A stretch of 64,000 nt of DNA from Sphagnum magellanicum (taxonomy: Eukaryota > Streptophyta > Sphagnopsida > Sphagnales > Sphagnaceae), in contig CM038919.1 in the NCBI GenBank assembly GCA_021904315.1, forward strand, positions 5,704,001 through 5,768,000. Direction: 5' to 3'. The translations under genes and the position numbers were made by a program. Each line of letters opens with the position of its first letter. Position 1 is the first letter of the stretch. Of the stretch, positions 12,480 to 22,438 are shown one piece after another. Below the pieces are notes generated by a model. The model made no database searches, was not told the origin of the DNA, and saw only the letters and a program-made list of their open reading frames with translations.

Positions 12480-13273
12480 ACCCACTTGAGGGTCCAAGTA
12501 CGTTGAATTGCGGAAAGTTGGGACTTGAGGGCCGCTCTCGACTTCCAGCACTAAAAGGGGGTAGAGGGGCATGCTAGAAGTCCCGGGATTAGACTAGGAA
12601 GAGGGACAAGTATTATCTCACTCGAATCTGCATCCAAAACCAACCACAAGAAGGTTAGTTCACATTCGGAAACACCCTTGGGTGTTGGGACAAGCCACGG
12701 GCACTTGGACTCACTTGATTCACCACGGCCCGGACTCGGGGGAAGCCACCACCTTCTCCCATATAGTATTCCCTACAGCTCTCAATGGAGGCTACATTCA
12801 AATGGCTATTTTTCTCACGACTCCCAAAGAGGAGTCCCGAAACTGTCCCGGGTTGGAATCCCAAGACTTTGGGAGCTCATATCTCCCGGCTCTGACCTCC
12901 GATTGGAGTGAGGTCTAAGCCAAAGTTATAGCTCTCCTCAAGAGCTTTCCAACGCCATGTCGCACTCCTTCAGCAGACGTCCGGACAAGGTTGATTCCAG
13001 ACTTTTAATGGTCGGGAGTCAAACTGCCAGTTTGACTCCCGGCCCTTCTTTTGCCCATAACTTGGGCTGCATATGTCCAAATGGCACATGCAATGCCATT
13101 TTGGGCATCTACACTTCAAGACATTTCCATTGATATAAATAACACCTCAATGCGAGGTGTTTTGACCCTTGAACTTGAGCTCTGAATCTTCGGGAGTCCC
13201 AAAGGACTCCAACTTCCCACTTTTGGGGGTGTGAGTTTCATCCTCACACTTATCCCAAAGTGGGGTTGCAACA
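12480..13273 (-). mobile_element. Candidate LTR (3' type) of a gypsy element
   Basis: Read on the minus strand, a purine-rich tract (TAGTGGGGGAGAG, 13274-13287) directly precedes TGTTGCAACCCC, the expected layout of a polypurine tract and LTR start. The stretch is more GC-rich than its surroundings and contains a near-perfect palindrome at about 13014-13042 (CGGGAGTCAAACT, 3-nt spacer, then its complement). The left boundary and a partner LTR could not be found, so this could belong to a solo or truncated copy rather than the adjacent chromovirus. Confidence 0.4.
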
Positions 13274-13289
13274 CTCTCCCCCACTAGAA

Positions 13290-14061
13290 GAAAAGGTCAA
13301 TGCCATCATTGACACTTAGAATTTTCCTCTCACACAATTGCAATTGTTTTTTTTTGGATCCTTGGCCATTTGCTGGTTTTTGCGGCTTGGACCTTGCCTC
13401 AAGCTAACTTAGGCGTCCCCAAGTTTTCAACACTTTCTTGACAAGTCCAAGAAGGTCTCCTGAAAACCCTCTTCCAATGCTTCGTCAAAAGAGGACTAAA
13501 CTAGCTTAATTTGACGAAACCCTTCATTTGGGAGAAACTTTTCATTTTTCCCCTCATGAGGAACTCAAGTCAAGTCTACTCTTGACCTAAGCTACTTGAC
13601 ATGACTCCTTTCCCAATCTCGCGCCTTGGTCACAACAACCAAGCCTTAACTAAAAGGTTTGCTTATCAAAGTATGAGAAACAACATTCGGGCTTTGCCAA
13701 AACCTAAGTCCCAAGCTACACGATTAAAGTATGCGAACGAGGTCATGACTTCCCGCATTGGCTGCACTACCAACGAACCCTTTGGGATGCACTTAAGGCA
13801 TGTGCATGTCCCCACAAGCTCACCTTGCTTGCCTCCTCTCTCGGGGCCAAGTTTCCTCAACCCCAAGGTAGGAGTCCGATTTAGATTTGGGCCTACACAA
13901 AATAGTTCCATTTGTCCCATGCCATTTGACAACACTATTTGCCTTATACAAATTTCTCATGATACAATCTCTTGGAAGTCTTTAGCCTTTATTTCACTTG
14001 CAACTTGATGTGGTACATTTTATGTGACACTCTGCCCCACTGAAAGAAAGGTGATGTCCTC
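13290..14061 (-). other. Spacer between chromovirus pol and LTR-like sequence
   Basis: No coding domain seen. A second purine tract on the minus strand (AGTGGGGCAGAG, about 14030-14041) lies right after the pol end and is followed by TGTCACATAA, so the true 3' LTR may begin at 14029 instead of 13273. Both boundaries are plausible. Confidence 0.35.
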
Positions 14062-14062
14062 A

Positions 14063-14497
14063 TCACGTTCTACGTCTTTTCTTTGTCAATCTAATGTGGA
14101 ATTCTTCTATGGCTTTTTGGGCATGTTCCATGTTGGATTCATTCACCCAAGATGCCTCTATCGGATGGTATCCTTTCCACTTAACTAGGTATTTTCGTTC
14201 TCGTCCTCTTAGTTGCCTTGATTTGAGCATGGCCTCCACCTCAAACTCTAGTTCATTATGAACCAAGTCTGGTGGGGGCCTTGAGTGATGCTCTTGATTA
14301 GGCCTTGAGGCATCGCAGGAGACCAGCTTCAAAAGGGAAACATGAAATGTGGGATGAACTCTAAGATTTTCCGGTAATTCTAACTTATAAGTGTCGGAAA
14401 GTTTCTTTTCCAACATTTTGAATGGGCCCGCATATGGGCTCAAGAACTTATGACTTAAACCTTCTGGCAACCGAAAGTTCTTGATGTTCAACCACAC
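14063..14497 (-). pseudogene. pol: Chromovirus integrase tail with chromodomain
   Basis: The segment starts WLNIKNFRLPEG and contains a GPF-type motif (YAGPFKMLEK). It ends in a chromodomain: EFEVEAMLKSRQL, then RKYLVKWKGYHPIEASW and a helix with AQKAIEEF. The aromatic residues expected to line a methyl-lysine pocket (Y, W, W) are largely present. In chromoviruses this domain is thought to steer integration towards marked chromatin. It is in frame with the integrase ORF across one TAA stop, so it was once the C-terminus of the same polyprotein. Confidence 0.9.
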
Positions 14498-14509
14498 CTT
14501 GTCTCTTTC

Positions 14510-16105
14510 TTAAAACTTCACCTCTCGTCGGGACTTGTCCACAAAATCCTTGTACCTTTTGTGCGCATTTTCCAAGTTGGCCTTTGCCAACTCCCACAAG
14601 CACTTCCTTTCTTCATCAAGTTGTGTGACCATTGGCACTTCCTCACTTGCATCACTCGAGGGTTGTCCTTGTGCTGCCCAAGTCATGGGCACAATTGGTG
14701 ACTTGCCCGTCACCATTTGGAATGGGGTGGACCCAATTGCGGAGTGTGCCGAATTATTATAACAAAACTCAGCTAACTCCAAAAGGTCCACCCAATCTTG
14801 TTGATCCGCCGCCACATAATTCCTTAGGAATTGGAATTGTTGGATCACCAAGTTCACCTTCTCGATTTGTCCATCGGTTTGGGGACGGAATGAAATGTTC
14901 ATTTTGAGTTCTGACCCCATTCGATTCCACAAGGCCTGCCAAAACTTACTTGTGAACTTTGGGTCTCGATTCGAGACTATGTCCTTTGGGAGGCCATGAT
15001 GCTTGAAGATGTGAGAGAAGAACAACCTCCCCGTCTCTTGAGCCGTGACTTCATCTTTTGTGGGAATGAAGTGTGCCATCTTGCTAAATCGATCCACCAC
15101 AACCATGATGGCATCAAACCCCTTTGATGGGGGCAAGCTCACCATGAAGTCCATGGACACACTTTCCCACGGCCCTTCGAGAATTGGCAAAGGTTGCAAC
15201 AAACCCGTTTGCTTCTTGTTAAGGGTCCGGTTTTGTTGACAAGTTAAACAAGTCTTCACATACTCCTTCGCATTATCCTTTAAGTTGGGCCAATAGTAGG
15301 ACTTCTTTAGGAATGTTGTGGTGCGCTTTGCACCACCATGGCCCGCAAGCGGTCCATCATGACATTCCTTCAAAAGTGTGTCCCTAATTTTCCCTTCCGG
15401 CACATAGAGTCGATTTTGTTTATACCACAATAATCCATTTCGCAAATGGAAGTGGGACTTGGCTCCATTTTGGATGCTTTGCCTTACCTCCTTGGCAAAA
15501 GCATCTCGGCGGCTTGCTGGTCTAACTTCCTTTTGAAGTTCCGTCTCTCCCACATACACCACTCTAAGTTGGTGTTTTCGGCTCAAGGCATCGGGGACTA
15601 TGTTCTCCTTTCCCGACTTGTGCCAAATGTCCACATTGAACAAGGCCAATGTGTCTTGCCACCTTACTTGTTTTAATGACAACTTGGGTTGAGTGGCGAA
15701 GTACTTCAAGGTCACATTGTTGGTCCACACTACCACATCTTTGGAGCCTATGTAATGGCCCCAAGTCTTGAGGCAATGTATGATCGCCCACATTTCCTTC
15801 TTGTGGGTTGGCCACCTTCGCTCCGTCTCACTCAACTTCTTGCTTTCAAAGGCCACCGGTCTTCCATCTTGCACTATGACACCTTCGATTGCAAAGTCAG
15901 AGGCATCGGAATGGATCTCAAAGTCTTTGTCAAAGTCGGGCAACTTCAACACCGACGCCTTCACCAAAATGCCTTTCAAGGTCGCAAAGGCTTCATCACA
16001 TGCTTCTTCCCAATCATAAGTGACGGCGGACTTCTTCAAGAGGTTTGTCAAAAGGGCCGCTATCTTCGCAAAGTTCTTGATGAACTTGCGATAATAGGAG
16101 GCCAA
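14510..16105 (-). pseudogene. pol: Chromovirus RNase H and integrase
   Basis: RNase H begins with EIHSDASDFAIEGVI, and its later TDN box reads TNN, another G-to-A-type change. The segment DALSRKH closes RNase H. Integrase shows the HHCC zinc-binding region (CHDGPLAGHGGAKR, then CLTCQQN) and the DDE core: first Asp in SMDFMVSLP, second Asp in SNRDPKF, Glu in RPQTDGQIEKVN. A GPY/F-type region and chromodomain follow after a TAA at about 14507. The expected residue there is probably Gln, which fits CAA-to-TAA. Confidence 0.9.
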
Positions 16106-17345
16106 TCCTAAAAAGGATCAAGGCAGGAACCAACTTAGGCGGCTCCCAATCCAAAATTGCCTTGACCTTGTGATCATCCATCATCAAACCTTCTTGAGTT
16201 ATCTTATGTCCAAGAAAATCCACTTCCGTCACCCCAAATTCGCACTTCTCAAGCTTGGCATACAACTTGTTTTCCCTTAGCCTTTGGAACACCTTGTGGA
16301 GGTGCTCCGCATGCTCCTCCAAGGAGCTACTATAGATCAAAATGTTGTCTATGTAGACAACCACAAAATCATCAAGCCATTTGCGAAAAATGTCATTCAT
16401 GAGAGTGCAAAATGTGGTGGGTGCATTGGTGAGCCCAAAGGGCATCACCAAGAACTCATATGAGCCATACCTTGTGCGATAAGCGGTCTTTTCTTTGTCC
16501 CCTTCTGTAATCCAGATTTGGTAATACCCCGAACGTAGATCGATTTTACTAAAAACCTTGGCTCCCGAGAGATGATCAAATAGATCATCTATGCGAGGTA
16601 AAGGATACCGGTTTTTCACCATTGCCTTGTTGAGTGCTCTATAATCCACACACATTCTCAACGTCCCATCCTTCTTGTGAACAAAAAGGACGGGTGCCCC
16701 ATATGGTGATTTACTTGGTTTGATATACCCTTTTGTGAAGAGTTCTTCGAGTTGAACCTTAAGCTCTTTCAACTCCTCATGGCTCATTCTATATGGGGCC
16801 TTGGCGGGAGGTGCCACTCCCGGCATCACTTCAATTGCATGATCAACTCGTCTTCTCGGGGGCAAGTTTTCAGGCAACTCATCGGGCATCACATCCGATA
16901 ACTTTTCCAAAATTTGCTTTATGCACTTGGGAGAAGTCACCAACTTGGTGGCTTCCTTGGGTTCATATTCGTCCAACACCCGCATGACACACATCATGCC
17001 AAAGCCTCCCATGCATTCTCTTTCCCAAGCTTTTCTTAACATAAAGTGGATGGTTGGACCACCCACACAAGGCAACTCGTGTGCCTTCACTCGCACAATC
17101 TCACTTTTAGATGGGATTCTAACCAACCTATTGTGCCCTTCTATGAGCACATTGTTTTGGGTGATGAACTCCATTCCCAAAATGCAATCCATTCCACCCA
17201 AGGTGGAAACCAACAAGTCTACATTTCCTTTCCAATTTCCTAGTTGAAGAGGCATCTCCTTTGCTTGAAACGTAGTGGGATGGGGAACCCTATCCGCAAA
17301 GTGCACCTCAATGGGTGCCTTGAGCTCTTCCAAGTGGAGCTCCAT
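16014..17345 (-). pseudogene. pol: Chromovirus protease C-terminus and reverse transcriptase
   Basis: After the remaining protease sequence, RT blocks follow in the expected order: [45 protein letters not shown] and [13 protein letters not shown]. The catalytic box reads YIDN where family members have Y.DD. Loss of the second aspartate (GAT or GAC to AAT or AAC, a G-to-A change) should abolish polymerase activity. The frame runs off near 16110-16125, where one or two bases have been gained or lost; the next frame resumes with [19 protein letters not shown] sequence (split across the shift). Same frame as the gag segment upstream. Confidence 0.9.
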
Positions 17346-17360
17346 CCTTTTGGCGCATTC

Positions 17361-18150
17361 TCAGGTTATGAAGTTGTGAGAGGCCCCTGTGTCCAAAAGA
17401 CATAACACATCCCGCTTAACAATCTTTCCTTTCAAGAAAATAAGTCGATTGCATTCCGGTTGGGCTAGATTGGCATTGAAAGCAAGTACCTTAGAGCTCC
17501 CACTCCCTGCTTTGGACTTGGGACAATCTTTGGAGTAATGCCCCACTTCGTTGCAATTGAAGCATGCTCCTTTGGGTTTCACCCCAAAATCTCCCTTGGG
17601 TTGGCTCCCTTTGAAAGAAGCCCCTTTCTTCACAAAGTTCCCTTTTAGTTTGAACCCCGAGCCTTGGAATTGTTTGGGCTTATCCTTGGTTGGGCTTCCT
17701 TGCCCCCGGTTCCATTCCCCCTCATGCCTTGGCTTCTTGTGAAGGAACTTGTTGTCCTTCTTGAACCCGGATTTGTCACTCCGCCCCACATCCGAGAAGT
17801 TCTCCACTTTCATGATGGCCTTGGATAATGAAGCGGGCCAACTCTCCTCAAGCTTTCGCTTGGCCCAAGTTGGAAGCCCCATCACAAATTGGCACACACG
17901 ATCCAACTCATGCATGTGCCGGATCTCAAGCATGAGTTTGGAATAAGCTCTCACATATTGCCTCAAGTTCTCATTTGTGGCATTCACAAGGTCATGGAGC
18001 TTGCACCTCGAGATGTAGTCGGAATTCCTTGGAACAAACTCCAACTCAAGGCGTTCCTTAAAGAACTCCCAAATGTAGCCATGGTTCTTCCCCTCCTTTT
18101 GTCTCATCGTCCTCCACCATGTGGCGGCATAGCCTTTCAAGTAGGATTGG
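17361..18150 (-). pseudogene. gag: Chromovirus gag (partial) and protease start
   Basis: The gag part begins mid-protein with the family signature LKGYAATWW (A..WW near the start of the retrotransposon gag domain). A charged, low-complexity linker and a CCHC zinc knuckle (CFNCNEVGHYSKDC, which binds element RNA in gag proteins) follow. The protease active-site block LLDTGASHNFIT ends the segment at an in-frame TGA. Reading on without a frame change enters the protease-RT part, so the break is a single nonsense codon. Gag should form the virus-like particle and the protease should cut the polyprotein. Upstream gag sequence and initiator codon are lost at the junction with the neighbouring element. 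Confidence 0.85.
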
Positions 18151-18154
18151 GCAA

Positions 18155-19060
18155 GTACAGTTAGGGATGGTGGTTTGAAGGTATTTCTATGTCGACATTG
18201 ATCCTATTGCAAGGCAAGTGGCGACATCGAGAATGAGGGAATTCACAACAAGATTTGCACAACAATTTGCAACCACCGCATGGAAGGCTAGTTTCACATT
18301 TTTGCCCTCTAACATAAAACTAATTTAAAAGAAGCATATGGAATTACTTAGCCTTGTCGACCTCATCATTTCAAGTTGGGAGTGTCAAGGATTTTCAGTG
18401 GTTGGATTTGGAGAAGGCTTGAGTGACACAAGATCTGGTCTTTTCACGGACATGATACGATTAATCACCTGGGCTCAATCCATTTCTCCTACACTTGGTT
18501 ATGTAATTGAAAACACCCCTTCTCAGCTTGATCATAAGGAAAAAGTCCAAGAGCACTACACATTGGTCAAGCATTCCCTTGGAAAGTCGCTCCTACTTGA
18601 TGCAGCACAATGCAATTCCTATGCGCACCGGTTACGCAACTAGTGGACCAACCTAACACCACTCTCAGTTCTGCAACTAGTTCTGAAATACACTATTAAA
18701 GACCCCAACTTGCAAGTTTCTCACATATTGGATGATCAAAGTTCTTGCCAACCAATTACAAGGCAAGAGAAACCTCCTTGGTATCCTGCGAACACAATAA
18801 GAAAACCAAGAAGTGCTTGGCCCACCTTTGTCTCCTTCCTAGGAACACATGCCTTTCAAGGAGATGGACCAGGCCTGGTGTATCGTCATGCTTCAGCCAC
18901 TTGTGATAAACCAACCCCAAAAGAAAGAGAAAGGGCTATGGGGTTCCAAGCTGGCAGTACTAGTCACACTAAGGTGACTAAATTAGAGCATAACGCTCTA
19001 CTGGGGAGAAGCATGGACCTGAACTCCCTTACATGGTTGTTGGTAACTTGTGTACTCTTT
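18155..19060 (+). pseudogene. Retrotransposon-encoded C5 cytosine DNA methyltransferase
   Basis: C5-methyltransferase motifs appear in the family order. Motif II-like: FYVDIDPIARQVA (18185-18223). Motif IV loop: SSWECQGFSVVG, with the catalytic Cys at 18383-18385 and Glu where most families have Pro before it. A conserved GLSDTRSGLF block follows, then the motif VI Glu in VIENTP (about 18509). Motif VIII-like: DAAQCNSYAHRLRN, then a TAG, then WTNL. Motif IX-like: KPTPKERERAMGF. Motif X-like: LLGRSMDLNSLTWLL. Motif I (cofactor-binding FxGxG) would lie before 18155 and is lost. Stops at 18176, 18326 and 18641 kill the copy. An ORF from 18710 runs without a stop from the MTase C-terminus into reverse transcriptase, showing a true fusion. 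The closest subfamily cannot be set by eye. Confidence 0.82.
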
Positions 19061-20190
19061 CAAATGTACACAACACCACCCCTGATTCAATCAGCTTGCA
19101 GTTCTGGCAATGCAACCATGTGGCACCCCAACCAAGTACATTTGCCTATCTTCAACACTCTACATTTCACCCTTAATGTTGGGGGGGAGGAAGTACCATG
19201 TAATTTGACTCAAGTTGTGTCTAATACACCTAGAGGTACATCAGCTTCTGGAGAAATAATCACAACCTTCTATGAATCTACACAGTTGGATAGTGGAGAA
19301 CCCAATACACCAAGTTCTTCAAACACACTTTCCAACTCCATTCCATGTGTTTCCAACTACCCTTTCGTTATGGGGAACCAGCTCACCAAGAAAGAGAGAG
19401 ACCAGGTCATAGACTTGCTAATTAAATATGAGAATGTGTTTGCATTCTCAATGAAAGACTTAGGTAGGTGTAAAACCATGCAGTTCTCTATAGACCTTAC
19501 AAATGAGACACTCGTCTATCGAAGGAAACATAGGTTGAGCAAGCATGAATGGGAATTAGTAGATGAAAGATGCAAAGAACTCCATGAGGCTGGTCTCATT
19601 CAGCCATCAAGTTCTGATTTCGCAACCACTACAATAATGCCAACAAAGAAAGATTTAACTGGATTATGGATTGAGAAAAGGATGTGCGGGGATTATAGGC
19701 CTTTGAACCTAATTACACCTCAGGATAGGTACCCCATGCCCATCCCTGAAGAATTATTTGATAGCATTGGAGATTTAAACATCTTCACAATTATGGATCT
19801 GAGGCAAGGTTTCAACCAGATTGTGTTCGTTACAAAGGATCACAAGAAAATGGCATTCCATGGAAACAACAAGTTATGGGAATGGCTTGTGATGCCTTTT
19901 GGATTGAAGAATGCACATGTCTTCTTTCAGCGAATCATGGACTAGGTTCTCGAAAGGGTAGATTTCTTGAAGTGCTACACAGATGATGTCATAGTGCATA
20001 ACAAGGGACTCCTACAACATTTGGCTCATCTTGAGGAGTTATTCAAAAGGCTCCACGAAGTCAATATGAAGATCCATCCTAAAAAGTGTGAGTTTGCTGT
20101 CACTTCAGTAATCTACTTTGGACATAGAATTGTGCCCAATGGTATTATGGCTCATTGGGCCAAAGTAATAGCCATTTTGGAGATCCCAAT
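19061..20190 (+). pseudogene. pol: Reverse transcriptase of the MTase-bearing element
   Basis: A Ser/Thr-rich linker of about 100 residues joins MTase to RT. No DTGA protease motif is visible, so the protease is absent or lay upstream. RT blocks: ERDQVIDLLIKYENVFAFS (pre-RT region), CKELHEAGLIQPSSSDFATT, RMCGDYRPLNLITPQDRYPM, FTIMDLRQGFNQI, VMPFGLKNAHVFFQRIMD. A TAG at 19943 follows, then CYTDDVIVHNKG, which keeps both catalytic aspartates of the Y.DD box. Then HPKKCEFAVTSVIYFGHRI. The TAG probably replaces Gln (CAG). The frame is lost at about 20188, where the reading continues in frame 1 with HTLRSFIGLCNYYK. Confidence 0.9.
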
Positions 20191-20800
20191 CCTACTGATA
20201 TTCACACGTTGAGGAGCTTCATCGGATTATGTAATTACTACAAAATTTATGTTCAAAACTTCAGTACTATTGTTCATCCTCTGTATGCATTGCTAAAGAA
20301 GGATGTTGCTTAGACATGGAATGATGAGGCTTAGGAAGCTTTCAACACACTCAAGGAAAAGCTTTCAGAGTTCCCCATTCTGAGAAAACCTGATTTCAAC
20401 AAGGTCTTCATTCTACACATTGATTAGAGTGCTCTTGGTATTAGAGCTATTCTTGGCCAACTTGATGAGGAAGGCAAGGAATATGTTATCGCCTATGCAT
20501 CCTAAAGTAACAAGGTTGAGAGCAACTACTTTTCATACGAGGGGGAGTGCCTTGTTATTGTATGGGTTGTCATACATTTCAGGCCCTATCTTTATGGCAC
20601 CAATTTCACTTTGTATATCGACCACCAACCTATCAAATGGTTGATGACCAACGATAAGCTTATTGGTAAGTTAGTTCGTTGGGTGCTTATACTTCAAGAG
20701 TATGAGTTCAAGGCTATTCATTGACCTGGTATTACACATCAGAATGTGAATACCATGTCATAGAGACCCCTCATTACCTCTAAAGATTTTTCAGAAGCCA
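20191..20800 (+). pseudogene. pol: RNase H of the MTase-bearing element
   Basis: Frame 1 reads the RT thumb and connection region (TLRSFIGLCNYYK, then LYALLKKDVA), then RNase H: FNKVFILHID, TAG, SALGIRAILGQ. The catalytic DxS-type block is interrupted by a nonsense codon. Later blocks are SYEGECLVIVWVVIHFRPYL and LYIDHQPIKWLM. Stops at 20311, 20332, 20425, 20503, 20722 and 20761 sit at codons where Gln, Trp or Arg is expected, which fits CAG, CAA, TGG or CGA mutated by transition. Clearly non-functional in this copy. Confidence 0.85.
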
Positions 20801-20979
20801 GGCAAGATTTTGACCAGATTCCAACAATACATGTATCTTATGCATCTAGTTATCTTGCACTACTACAATGTAACCTGGTTGAGCATCCTATTGTGGATAT
20901 ATGGGAGGACTTGGACATTCTGAAGTTTCTTCAACATGGGGAATACCCTCCCCAAGTTACATCAAATCAGTGAGATTGC

Positions 20980-21975
20980 ATGCAACAATGGTCCAAACGC
21001 TACTCATGGAAGGACATTCACCTTATCCAATGCTTACCACAAGGTGACATAATGGTTCCACCATCACATGAATGGCCTAGTCTTATTCAAAAGGTACACT
21101 CAAAGCTTGGACACTTTGGAGTTAAGCGTACTTATAGCCTTCTCGCTCCTCGTTACCATTGGAGAGGTATGTATGCTCAATTCCGAAACATCATTATTAA
21201 GTGTGAACAATGTGATAAAGTGAGAACTTCTTTCTCCTCTCGACAGCTCACGCTTTCTCCATTCCCTATTCAAGGCATGTTCTATCATTGGTCATGTGAT
21301 TTAGTTGGAGAGTTGCCACAAACCTCCAAGAATAATGTTTACATCATGATTATGATTGAACATTTTTCAAAGTGGGTTGAGCTTGTTGCACTACCAGACA
21401 AGTCATCACACAGCACCAGCCAAGCTTTCTTACAACAGGTTCTAAGTAGGTTTGGGGCTTGTGTTGAGTACTTTACTGATCAAGGATCAGAATTCAAGGG
21501 AGAATTCCAAGACCTACTTGACCATGCTCTCATTGACCATCATCAGACTTTAAGAAATCATTCCCAAGCTGATGGCCTTGTAGAAAGGATGGTTCAAACG
21601 TGCAAAAAGGGACTTCGGAAGATTTGCATCACTAAGAACAAAGAAGATTAGGACTTGGCCCTCCCTTACATTGCCATGGGTTATAGGATGTCCAAACACA
21701 CCTCTTTACCTCATTTCTCTCCTTATTTTTTACTTTTTGGGAGACATCCCATTCCACCCTCTTCCATTGTTGTTCAAATGGACCAGGTTGTGGACTTGGA
21801 CTCCCTAGCCATTTGGGCTAGGGTCATTGCAAAAAAGGTTGTTCTATTCAGGAGGGTTATGCCCATGGAGAACCTGTCCATTGCACAACATCGAAACACC
21901 TTATGGTATGGCCATGGAGAACCTGTCCATTGCACAACATCGAGACACCTTATGGTATGCACACACATGAGGTGA
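20980..21975 (+). pseudogene. pol: Integrase of the MTase-bearing element
   Basis: Zinc-binding HHCC: VHSKLGHFGVKRTY, then IIIKCEQCDKVR. Catalytic core: first Asp in WSCDLVGELP, second Asp in YFTDQGSEFKGEF, Glu in HSQADGLVERMVQ, so the DDE triad is complete. A stop at 21649 (probably Trp to TAG) lies beyond the core. After SPYFLLFGRHP, the segment MENLSIAQHRNTLWYG is repeated in another frame because 49 bp were duplicated in tandem at 21863-21960. This shifts the downstream tail to frame 2. Integrase inserts the cDNA into host chromatin; its C-terminal extension here carries a PHD finger. Confidence 0.9.
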
Positions 21976-22387
21976 CAGTTACAAACCTAAGGTGAGACAA
22001 TTTGATGTTGGTGATTTTGTGTATCTCCAGCGGCAACCCAATGATACTCTAGACACTTCTTCTGATTACACTATCTTGAGGATTAAGGCGATTAGGCCTT
22101 CAGGTGTATTGGAGTTGCAAGGAGTTAACAAATGCACAATTCAAGATCATTCCAAAAATTGTGCGCCCTACCACTTGCCGAACTTAGATCCTACCATCAT
22201 CACATTGACTCGGATTCCTCCACTTGATTATCCATGTCAGGTATGTCAGAGGACAGACGATGCTAATCAGATGCTACTTTGCGATAATTGTAATGGTGGA
22301 TACCATCTCTTCTGCCTCAAGCCGAAGCTCATTCAAATTCTCACCAAAAATTGGCACTGTTCATCATGTTCTCCTACAGCACCTTGA
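21960..22387 (+). pseudogene. pol: Integrase tail with C-terminal PHD finger
   Basis: The tail begins VRQFDVGDFVYLQR, the usual post-core module of gypsy integrases, and includes RIKAIRPSGVLELQ. It ends with a complete C4HC3 PHD finger: CQVC, then MLLCDNC, GGYHLFC and NWHCSSC, followed by a natural stop at 22385. PHD fingers read the histone H3 tail. Position and order match where chromoviruses carry a chromodomain, so this looks like a substitution of one reader domain for another. The finger itself has no disruptive change; only the upstream frame is damaged. Alternative: a readthrough into captured host sequence, but the short linker and nearby polypurine tract argue for a normal element end. 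Confidence 0.88.
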
Positions 22388-22426
22388 TTCCTACTCAGAC
22401 CATGCCACGCTTTTCCCGGCTCAAGT

Positions 22427-22438
22427 CTTGGGGGGGAT
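22427..22438 (+). other. Polypurine tract / start of 3' LTR
   Basis: CTTGGGGGGGAT lies 40 bp after the polyprotein stop, the usual place for plus-strand priming in gypsy elements. The 3' LTR should begin immediately after, near 22438-22443. Its far end is not resolvable because the 5' LTR is missing. Confidence 0.55.

Larger units (their letters stand above)
14063..18150 (-). mobile_element. Ty3/gypsy chromovirus, 5'-truncated and inactive
   Basis: Domains in order on the minus strand: gag C-terminus with zinc knuckle, protease, reverse transcriptase, RNase H, integrase, chromodomain. All lie in one ancestral frame broken by a TGA (about 17361), a frameshift (about 16110-16125) and a TAA (about 14507). 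The gag N-terminus, primer-binding site and 5' LTR are missing because the sequence switches at about 18150 to an oppositely oriented gypsy element. The chromodomain C-terminal to integrase defines the chromovirus branch. Its polarity, 5' end to the right, makes the join head-to-head. Confidence 0.9.

Noticed and set aside
18338..19060. Methyltransferase as an independent host gene beside a retrotransposon
   Set aside because: An uninterrupted ORF runs from the methyltransferase C-terminal motifs into RT in the same frame, so it is part of the element polyprotein.
22215..22387. PHD finger as an unrelated host exon
   Set aside because: It is in frame with the integrase tail, closes with a stop, and the polypurine tract follows within 50 bp, as for a normal element end.
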